A stretch of DNA of 41,818 nt from Bacteroidota bacterium (GTDB lineage Bacteria; Bacteroidota; Bacteroidia; Bacteroidales; WCHB1-69), in the NCBI GenBank assembly GCA_019135895.1, contig JAGVVH010000446.1, forward strand, positions 1 through 41,818, in the 5' to 3' direction. The notes under the pieces were generated by a model. It saw only the letters and a list, made by a program, of their open reading frames with translations, made no database searches and was not told the origin of the DNA. Positions 35,764 through 41,818 of this stretch are shown here, one piece after another; the stretch's first letter is position 1; every line of letters begins with the position of its first letter. Made by a program: the position numbers and the translations under genes.

Positions 35764-36843
35764 CTATTGTATTTTATATCTGTTCATTCTCAGAAATCCA
35801 AGCAAAAAGCGGGGTAATGCTTTCTCGCGTTTTCTCTTTCTTAAGTCGATGTTGAGACCCATTTTTTTGATAACAGGCAATTTATGTGTTTCAACAAATT
35901 CTATTAAAGTGCCATCGGGATCTTCAATATAGGCAAATCTGCCGGCGGCATCTCCCATGTCAAAAGTGTCGGTGTTGTTTTTATTGATGGAGCTGTCAAC
36001 AGTAAAGGGAAAGCCTTTTGACTCGCAAAAATTGCGCAATGAGTCCATATAAGTCACATCAAAACAAATTTGAATGAAGCCGGGATCTCCCCAGAATCTT
36101 CCTTCGTAAATCTTTTTAGGATTACGTTCCTTGGCAACTATCAGTTCAATCCGGCTATGCCCGAGCATTTCTGAGAAAGCTCCCTTTCTGGGTTTGGAAT
36201 GAGTCAGCAATACCCGCCGATAGTTCCCGTTACCACCTTTCATAAACTTTAGGTCTTCAAACTGACCACTTTTGTCATACACAATTTGGTCATAGCCCAA
36301 AATGTCGCGGTAAACTATCAATGCTTTGTCAATATCTGTGACTCCAATCATGCAGCCAAGTGCTCCTCCGGCAAGTCTATGTTCCTCAATGAAAATGGAT
36401 TCATATTGAACTATTTGAAAATAGTTGCCCCATGGGTCTTGAACAAAAAAAGTGGGTTTCCCTTCCGGGTCAACGGTTAATTCGCTGATGTTGGAATATT
36501 TTGTTTTTATTTCCGCATAAAGCTTGGCAACATCACGACTTTTAATTTTAGCACAGAATATGCCAAGATCGCCAACCTGAACCTCAAAACCAACCGGTTG
36601 CGGTTTGCGTTCAGAATATTGCCAAATCTCCAATCCTCCTCCTCCCTGCATGTTAATGGCGATGCAAGCATGACGTTTTTGGGGAGAATTTCCGGTGTAA
36701 GGCAACATCAGTTCAGCAACAGTGTCATCTTCCAAAATGCGTATATCAATTTGAAAATGTTCGATATACCATTTCCAGGATGCTTCCATATCAACTGTTC
36801 CAACGCCTATTTGCTGAATGCCTGAAATAAAATAGTTTTCCAT
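35764..36843 (-). CDS. VOC (glyoxalase/dioxygenase) superfamily protein with two modules
   Basis: A 359-aa protein with two vicinal-oxygen-chelate modules: about 7-150 (IQQIGVGTVDMEASWKWYIEH to FFVQDPWGNYFQIVQ) and about 155-320 (GGALGCMIGVTDIDKALIVYRD to FAYIEDPDGTLIEFVETH). Candidate metal residues include the Glu of LIEFVE and the His of GHSRIELIV. A basic tail of about 35 residues follows (LRKRKREKALPRFLLG). The chemistry cannot be assigned. Its tight coupling to an HdrC-like iron-sulfur gene suggests a redox or dioxygenase context, by inference only. A promoter box lies at 36863-36870. Confidence 0.82.
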   Translation of the reverse strand: MENYFISGIQQIGVGTVDMEASWKWYIEHFQIDIRILEDDTVAELMLPYTGNSPQKRHACIAINMQGGGGLEIWQYSERKPQPVGFEVQVGDLGIFCAKIKSRDVAKLYAEIKTKYSNISELTVDPEGKPTFFVQDPWGNYFQIVQYESIFIEEHRLAGGALGCMIGVTDIDKALIVYRDILGYDQIVYDKSGQFEDLKFMKGGNGNYRRVLLTHSKPRKGAFSEMLGHSRIELIVAKERNPKKIYEGRFWGDPGFIQICFDVTYMDSLRNFCESKGFPFTVDSSINKNNTDTFDMGDAAGRFAYIEDPDGTLIEFVETHKLPVIKKMGLNIDLRKRKREKALPRFLLGFLRMNRYKIQ

Positions 36844-36862
36844 AGTCCTTTTTTTAACTTTG

Positions 36863-36870
36863 CAAATATA
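36863..36870 (-). promoter_or_regulatory. -7 promoter box for the VOC-HdrC operon
   Basis: TATATTTG on the minus strand, followed by CAAAG, matches TAnnTTTG and lies 20 bases before the VOC start codon. Confidence 0.6.
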
Positions 36871-36993
36871 GATAAAATGTCAGAATATTATTGTGTGCCG
36901 TAAATGTAATATGGAAATAGAATCTACTGTTTTTTGGAAAAGTAATTCTACCCCTTTATAAAATATGAAAGAAATAAACAAAATCAAATCTTG

Positions 36994-37024
36994 TTTGTGG
37001 TATAACTTATTTCGTGTAAATTTG
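36994..37024 (+). promoter_or_regulatory. Complete promoter for recQ
   Basis: This is the best promoter in the window: a -33 TTTG (36994-36997), a 19-base spacer, and a -7 TAAATTTG (37017-37024), matching the Bacteroidota consensus. The start site should be about 20 bases before the ATG at 37052. The downstream CCAACTGTTT resembles the CCGACTTTTT of the ribosomal promoters. Confidence 0.75.
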
Positions 37025-37051
37025 CCAACTGTTTAGACCTTAAAGAAGATT

Positions 37052-38944
37052 ATGAAAGATCGTATTCGTGAAATTTTGAAAAAGTATTGGGGGTACGATC
37101 ATTTCCGCCCGCTTCAGGAAGATATTATAGTATCGGTTCTGGAAGGCAATGATACACTGGCATTATTGCCTACAGGAGGAGGTAAGTCCATTTGCTTTCA
37201 GGTGCCGGCACTTGCTATGGATGGACTTTGCATAGTGGTTTCTCCGCTTATTGCACTGATGAAAGATCAGGTGGAAAATTTGAAAAAAAAGAAAATTAAA
37301 GCTGCCGCGATCTATTCAGGAATGTCTCAATATGAAATAGAGTTGATTATTAACAACGCTGTTCTGTCTGATGACTACAAGTTCCTTTATGTTTCACCCG
37401 AAAGATTGAAGACGGATCTTTTTAAAGCGAATTTCAGGAAGATGAAGGTTTCTTTGATAGCGGTTGATGAAGCCCATTGTATTTCGCAATGGGGATATGA
37501 TTTTCGTCCGCCATATCTCGAAATTGCAGAAATCAGACAATTTTTTCCTGCTGTGCCGGTATTGGCTCTGACTGCTACAGCTACTCCTGAAGTGGTGATT
37601 GATATTCAGGAAAAATTGCTTTTTAAAAATAAAAATCTGTTTCAAAAAAGTTTTAAGCGCGACAATTTAACATACTATGTCATTAAAGAAGAAGATAAAC
37701 AGAATCGTATGTTGAGGCTGATGCAACGCAATCCGGGAACAGGGATTGTCTATGTGAGAAATAGGAGGAAGACCAGGGAAATTGCCGAATTTTTAAGACG
37801 AAATGGGATTGCGGCAGATTACTATCATGCAGGTCTTGATTGTTCTGTCCGTGATGAGAGACAACGCAATTGGATGTCCGGAAAAACACGGGTTATTGTT
37901 TCCACAAATGCTTTTGGGATGGGAATCGACAAACCTGACGTGAGATTTGTGGTGCATCTTGACATTCCGGATACTCTGGAAGCCTACTTTCAGGAAGCAG
38001 GAAGAGGAGGTAGGGATGAAAAACCTTCGATTGCGGTGATGTTGTTTGATGATGCCGACCTGAAAGAATTGCAAACTAATTTTGACCTCTCGTTTCCTAA
38101 ACCGGATGTAATTAAAAAAACTTACAGGGATTTGGCAAATCATTTCGGTGTTGCAGTAGGAGCCGGTGAGAATTCATCCTTCCCTTTTGATATTGATTTT
38201 TTTGCAAATAAATTTAGTCTCAAGCCTTTAGTATTGTTTAATTGCCTTAGTTTTCTTGAAAAAACAGGGGTGTTGCTTTTGACGGAAAATGCAAAAAAAG
38301 GTTCTTCGGTTCATGTGATGTTAAAGTCTGAGGATTTTGAAAATTTCTATGCACTGTATCCCGCTTATGAGGATTTTATAAAATTACTGCTTCGTTCCTA
38401 TTCAGGATTATTTACCGATTATGTTAATGTCAACGAAAGTCTCCTTGCCCGAAGGATGAATGTTGAGGAGAAACAGGTGGAAGATGATCTTCATTCGTTG
38501 GCCAAAATTGGAGCTATTGACTATAAGTGCCGGACAGGAAAACCGAAGTTGCTTTTTGTGGAAAATCGTGTGGATGAAAAATATCTCTATTTTGACGATG
38601 TAATTTATAAGCAACGAAAGTTGGTCGCCAAAAAACGTTTAGATGCTGTATTGAATTTTGTAAATTGCACCGACCGTTGTCGCAGTGAGTTATTGCTCCA
38701 ATATTTTGGGGAGAAGAAAAGCATCCCATGTGGCAAGTGTGATGTATGTCTGAAAATTCACAAATTGAATCTATCGGCAGACGAATTTAAGGTTATTGCC
38801 GAGGCTGTGAAAAGTACTATTAACTCGGGAAATGTTAAGTTGAAAGAGGTGGTCTTTTCTTTGTCCGGGGATTATCCGGAAGAGAAAATTATTAAAGTGG
38901 CGAGATATTTAATAGATAAAGGGGAAATAAAAAACTGCCATTGA
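37052..38944 (+). CDS. recQ: RecQ-family ATP-dependent DNA helicase
   Basis: A 3'-5' helicase of superfamily 2, 630 aa. Motif 0 is YDHFRPLQE, Walker A is PTGGGKS (40-46), the DEAH box is at 139-142, then the RecQ aromatic loop HCISQWGYDFRPPY. Motifs V and VI are FGMGIDKPDVRFVVH and QEAGRGGRD. The RQC region carries a zinc cluster with Cys in NCTDRC and CGKCDVC. There is no clear HRDC domain; the C-terminus has a short winged-helix-like part. It has its own promoter and a terminator whose stem includes the stop codon. Confidence 0.94.
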   Translation: MKDRIREILKKYWGYDHFRPLQEDIIVSVLEGNDTLALLPTGGGKSICFQVPALAMDGLCIVVSPLIALMKDQVENLKKKKIKAAAIYSGMSQYEIELIINNAVLSDDYKFLYVSPERLKTDLFKANFRKMKVSLIAVDEAHCISQWGYDFRPPYLEIAEIRQFFPAVPVLALTATATPEVVIDIQEKLLFKNKNLFQKSFKRDNLTYYVIKEEDKQNRMLRLMQRNPGTGIVYVRNRRKTREIAEFLRRNGIAADYYHAGLDCSVRDERQRNWMSGKTRVIVSTNAFGMGIDKPDVRFVVHLDIPDTLEAYFQEAGRGGRDEKPSIAVMLFDDADLKELQTNFDLSFPKPDVIKKTYRDLANHFGVAVGAGENSSFPFDIDFFANKFSLKPLVLFNCLSFLEKTGVLLLTENAKKGSSVHVMLKSEDFENFYALYPAYEDFIKLLLRSYSGLFTDYVNVNESLLARRMNVEEKQVEDDLHSLAKIGAIDYKCRTGKPKLLFVENRVDEKYLYFDDVIYKQRKLVAKKRLDAVLNFVNCTDRCRSELLLQYFGEKKSIPCGKCDVCLKIHKLNLSADEFKVIAEAVKSTINSGNVKLKEVVFSLSGDYPEEKIIKVARYLIDKGEIKNCH

Positions 38945-38964
38945 TGTCAATGGCAGTTTTAATT
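38931..38964. terminator. Bidirectional terminator between recQ and the M3 peptidase gene
   Basis: AAAACTGCCATTG (38931-38943) pairs with CAATGGCAGTTTT (38948-38960), a 13-bp stem around a small loop. It starts inside recQ: the TGA stop (38942-38944) lies at the top of the stem. T's follow on the plus side and A's precede it, so it can serve both converging genes, whose stops are only 20 bases apart. Confidence 0.9.
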
Positions 38965-41067
38965 TTATTTAAGGCCGCTTCTTTCGAGCAAAGCCTTAAT
39001 TTCAGGTTCTCTGCCTCTGAATTTTACATAGAGGTCCATCGGCTTTTCGGAGCCTCCTTTTGAAAGGATATTATCATAAAAAGAACGGGCTACCTCTTTA
39101 TTCATCACCCCTTTTTCGCGGAAAAGTCCAAAAGCATCAGCATCCAGCACTTCTGCCCATTTGTAACTGTAATAACCTGCCGAATAACCACCGGAGAAAA
39201 TATGGGAGAAAGAAGTACTCATACAGGTATTTGGAACAACCGGCATCAATTCCGTTTTATCAAGTTCTTTTCTTTCAATTTTCAGTACATTTTCAATTTC
39301 ATCAGGGTTGATGGTGTGCCACATCATATCCAGATAGCCAAAAGAGAGTTGGCGGCATGAGGTATAACCTGCCTGGAAGTTGTCAAATTCCCTTAGTTTT
39401 GAAATTAATTCCATCGGAATAACTTCTCCTGTTTTATAATGAAAAGCAAATTTCTTGAGAAATTCAAATTCACTTGCCCAGTTTTCATTTATTTGAGAAG
39501 GAAGTTCAACAAAATCTCTTTTTACATTGGTTCCTGAAAGGCTCTGATAGGTGACATTTGATGCCATTCCATGTAAGGCATGTCCAAATTCATGTAAAAA
39601 TGTACTAACTTCGTAAAAGGTTAGCAATGAAGGTTCTTTAGGAGTGGAAGGAGTGAAATTCATAACAAGGGAAACCAGCGGGATTATCTTTTCTCCATTA
39701 TCGTTTATATATTGTTCTCTGAAATTGGTCATCCAGGCACCGTCTTTTTTGGAAGCTCTTGGGTGAAAATCCAAATATAATATTGCTTGAATTTGCTTAT
39801 CTCTATATACTTCATATACTTTTACATCAGGATGATACTTGGGGATTTTATCGGTAGGAATGAATTTAAGATCGTAAAGATCGGTCGCAAGAGCAAAAAC
39901 TCCGTCAATGACATTTTCAAGTTTAAAATAGGGTTTCAACATTTCATCGTTGAGGTTGAAAAGCTTGCTTTTTTGTTTTTCTGAATAGTAGGTAAAGTCC
40001 CATCTTTCGATAGTTCCCTTAAAACCTGATTCCGATGCAAATTGATTCAACGACTCAATTTCTTTTTTTGCCACAGGTATGGAATATTTAAGCAGTTGAT
40101 CTAAAAGGTTATAAACTTTTTTTGGATTTTCTGCCATTCTATCTTGAAGTGCATACTCGGCATAGTTATGATAACCCAAAAGCTTGGCAATTTTATCACG
40201 GCACATCAAAATTTCTTTAATGTTTTTGCTGTTGTCATATTCTCCTCCAAAAGCCTTACTTCCATTGTGAATATACATCTCTTTTCGCAATTCTCTATTA
40301 TCGGCATATTTCATCACGGCTAAAAAACTGGGGTAAGATAGGTCAAATACCCAGCCTTTTAATTTTTTTTCTTTTGCTTTTTCTTTGGCAATGGCTAAAT
40401 CTGCTTCCGGTATTCCTTTGAGATCTTTTTTGGAGGTGACATTTTTGTACCATGAGTTGGTTGCGTTTAGAACATTTTGGTTAAAGGATAATGAAAGCTG
40501 CGAGAGTTCCATGGTTACTTCTCTGAAAATTTTCTTGTCATCCTCCGATAAGGTTGCCCCACTGTTTAAAAAAGCACGGTAGGTGTTTTCAAGAAGCATC
40601 TGTTGCTCAGGATTGAGTTTTCCGGGATTGTTGTAAACTTCTTTAATGCGGTTAAAGAGAATGGGATCTAAGGTAATATCATTACTGTATTCCGTTAGCA
40701 TCGGACTTATTTTTTGCGCTATTTCCTGAAGTTCAGGAGTGGAGTTGCAGTAAAGCATATTGAAAAATACCCCGTTGATGCGGTTCAATAAACTACCGGA
40801 TCTGTCAAGTGCTGCAATGGTATTGTTAAAGGAAGGCTTCATCTTGACATGAGTAATCCTGTATATCTCTTCTTTAGCAGCTTTAATGGCATAGTTGTAT
40901 GCCGGAATATAATGCTCCGGTTTTATTTTATCAAAGGGGGGAGTCTGGTAGGGAGTTTCCCATTCCAACACCAAAGGATTGTCCTTTGGCATTTCATTGT
41001 CATTCTGAGCATTAACTAACATTGTCATAACGGTAAAGATTCCAATTAATAGTACTGTTTTTTTCAT
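38965..41067 (-). CDS. dcp: Exported M3-family zinc metallopeptidase (peptidyl-dipeptidase Dcp-like)
   Basis: A 700-aa oligopeptidase. The signal peptide MKKTVLLIGIFTVMTMLVNA predicts a periplasmic location. The N-terminal NPLVLEWETPYQTPPFDKIK is typical of the Dcp/oligopeptidase A group. The zinc-binding HEFGH lies in TFLHEFGHALHGM (near residue 490), with the third ligand Glu downstream in FVELPSQINENW. The C-terminal FSHIFSGGYSAGYYSYKWAE is also conserved. It degrades short peptides. It is 52 bases downstream of ispF on the same strand; no terminator separates them. Confidence 0.92.
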   Translation of the reverse strand: MKKTVLLIGIFTVMTMLVNAQNDNEMPKDNPLVLEWETPYQTPPFDKIKPEHYIPAYNYAIKAAKEEIYRITHVKMKPSFNNTIAALDRSGSLLNRINGVFFNMLYCNSTPELQEIAQKISPMLTEYSNDITLDPILFNRIKEVYNNPGKLNPEQQMLLENTYRAFLNSGATLSEDDKKIFREVTMELSQLSLSFNQNVLNATNSWYKNVTSKKDLKGIPEADLAIAKEKAKEKKLKGWVFDLSYPSFLAVMKYADNRELRKEMYIHNGSKAFGGEYDNSKNIKEILMCRDKIAKLLGYHNYAEYALQDRMAENPKKVYNLLDQLLKYSIPVAKKEIESLNQFASESGFKGTIERWDFTYYSEKQKSKLFNLNDEMLKPYFKLENVIDGVFALATDLYDLKFIPTDKIPKYHPDVKVYEVYRDKQIQAILYLDFHPRASKKDGAWMTNFREQYINDNGEKIIPLVSLVMNFTPSTPKEPSLLTFYEVSTFLHEFGHALHGMASNVTYQSLSGTNVKRDFVELPSQINENWASEFEFLKKFAFHYKTGEVIPMELISKLREFDNFQAGYTSCRQLSFGYLDMMWHTINPDEIENVLKIERKELDKTELMPVVPNTCMSTSFSHIFSGGYSAGYYSYKWAEVLDADAFGLFREKGVMNKEVARSFYDNILSKGGSEKPMDLYVKFRGREPEIKALLERSGLK

Positions 41068-41119
41068 ATTTATTGTTTTTTATTTTTATAATGAATGAAA
41101 AGAAAAATTCATTATACTG

Positions 41120-41540
41120 TCAATCATTGAGGGAAACGATTGCAAAAGCAACAACTCCTTCACCTGCTCCGATAAAGCCCATTTTTTCGTTGCTTTTGGC
41201 TTTAATCGACAATCGGGAGCAGTCAATTTTCATGATAGAGGAGAGCGTTTCAATCATTTTATCAATATATGGTGACAGTTTAGGAGTTTCCAGAACAATA
41301 GTAATGTCAACATTGTTCACACAGAAATCCTTGTCAGATAAAATATCGATGGTTTTGGCAAGCAATATTTTACTGTCAATATTTTTGAATTCGGGATGGG
41401 TATCAGGGAAGTGGGTTCCGATATCTTTCATGCCGGCAGCCCCGAAGAGGGCATCGCACAAGGCATGAATTACAACATCACCATCAGAATGGGCAACAGC
41501 TCCCTTATCTATGAGAATCGTACCCCAAGCCCACTCTCAT
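41120..41540 (-). pseudogene. ispF: 2-C-methyl-D-erythritol 2,4-cyclodiphosphate synthase, frameshifted by an internal deletion
   Basis: Fifth enzyme of the MEP isoprenoid pathway. The true ATG at 41540 begins MRVGLGYDSHR with the metal ligands of GYDSH, then meets a TAA (41505-41507). In another frame the protein continues at once as IDKGAVAHSDGDVVIHALCD (from about 41512), then GDIGTHFPDTHPEF (as KDIGTHFPDTHPEF here) and a normal end. About 16 residues (the AEGxxLxLGGVxIP strand) are missing; the frame requires a loss of 3n+2 bases, and about 47 would restore the usual 155 residues. Flanks are fully conserved. It lies 13 bases after porV. Either a sequence reconstruction error or a recent lesion; the remaining frame alone cannot make a normal enzyme. 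Confidence 0.9.
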
Positions 41541-41553
41541 TTTCGTTCTGTTT

Positions 41554-41818
41554 TTATTTTAATTTCCCTTGTTTTTTAATAACTTCCTTCTGAAAGGATT
41601 CAAAATCAAAAGTCAAGGTAAAGCGCAGTGTGTTTTCTAGAGGATGATATTGATCAATAGTAAAAAGATAGGCAACATCAATGGCAAATACGTTGTATTT
41701 AAGACCTGCTCCGATAGTCAGATACTGGCGGTTTCCTTTGTATTTGCTTTCATGAAAGTAGCCCCCTCTTACGAAGAGAAGATCACGGTATGCATATTCA
41801 ATTCCCACAGACCAAATA
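41554..41818 (-). CDS. porV: C-terminus of T9SS outer-membrane protein PorV (partial)
   Basis: The frame runs off the right edge, leaving about 88 residues. It reads WSVGIEYAYRDLLFVRGGYF, then GNRQYLTIGAGLKYNVFAID, then HPLENTLRFTLTFDF, the C-terminal strands of the PorV (LptO) barrel. PorV shuttles T9SS cargo from the translocon to the attachment complex. This fits with the cargo genes at 2-241 and 11876-12610. ispF follows after 13 bases; I recall ispF beside porV in other Bacteroidota such as Porphyromonas. About 18 residues follow the last barrel strand (ESFQKEVIKKQGKLK). Confidence 0.85.
   Translation of the reverse strand, partial: IWSVGIEYAYRDLLFVRGGYFHESKYKGNRQYLTIGAGLKYNVFAIDVAYLFTIDQYHPLENTLRFTLTFDFESFQKEVIKKQGKLK

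Noticed and set aside
41073..41468. A 131-codon plus-strand frame opposite ispF
   Set aside because: It is the antisense of ispF, whose conserved motifs are clear on the minus strand.

Overview
The window is a stretch of a Bacteroidota chromosome, probably Bacteroidales or a close relative. The evidence is AT-rich DNA, TAnnTTTG-type -7 promoter boxes upstream of many genes, weak ribosome binding sites, type IX secretion (T9SS) sorting domains on secreted proteins, the C-terminal end of the T9SS outer-membrane protein PorV, and Bacteroidota family proteins (DUF4271, DUF3078, DUF2490, RprX/RprY-like kinase and regulator). There are no phage, IS or CRISPR sequences and no rRNA.

Layout. 1-480: the tail of a T9SS cargo gene, a dispersed palindrome and a terminator. 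481-6858 (minus): the alpha operon and the end of the spc operon (rpmD-rplO-secY-map-infA-rpmJ-rpsM-rpsK-rpsD-rpoA-rplQ). 6859-7416: a divergent promoter region. 7417-10114 (plus): the start of the S10 operon (rplC-rplD-rplW-rplB-rpsS), closed by a strong terminator. 10255-17686 (plus): panB, an RluA-type pseudouridine synthase, a T9SS cargo gene, then DUF4271-hemD-rnpA-yidD, a broken pheT and a shortened ribF. 17748-23029 (plus): topA, an arginase-fold protein without its metal ligands, mscL and a DUF3078 outer-membrane protein. 23044-25569 (minus): glnS, an exported thioredoxin and a small 25-residue-repeat protein. 25690-29043 (minus): a compact five-gene envelope operon built around a VTC polyphosphate-polymerase domain and DUF4956. 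29312-31447 (plus): a YfhO-like membrane protein. 31478-34823 (minus): a LuxC-type acyl-CoA reductase and a two-component system. 34916-35071: tRNA-Pro and tRNA-Arg. 35145-36843 (minus): a VOC protein and an HdrC-like iron-sulfur protein. 37052-38944 (plus): RecQ. 38965-41818 (minus): an M3 peptidase, a broken ispF and the C-terminus of porV.

Three things stand out. (1) The normally continuous S10-spc-alpha cluster is cut into two pieces placed head to head; rpsJ and thirteen genes from rplV to rpsE are not here. The two divergent promoters share an identical 15-base start-site sequence in inverted orientation. (2) Three core genes have clean losses with otherwise well-conserved flanks: pheT (about 100 nt with a frameshift, plus a second in-frame loss of about 100 nt), ribF (the whole riboflavin-kinase domain) and ispF (about 47 nt with a frameshift). 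They may be reconstruction artefacts, such as amplification or assembly deletions, or real decay. (3) The VTC-DUF4956-DUF2490-lipoprotein operon is the best candidate for a little-described system, possibly an envelope polyphosphate module.

All functional calls come from reading the sequence and recalling the families; no database search was run.
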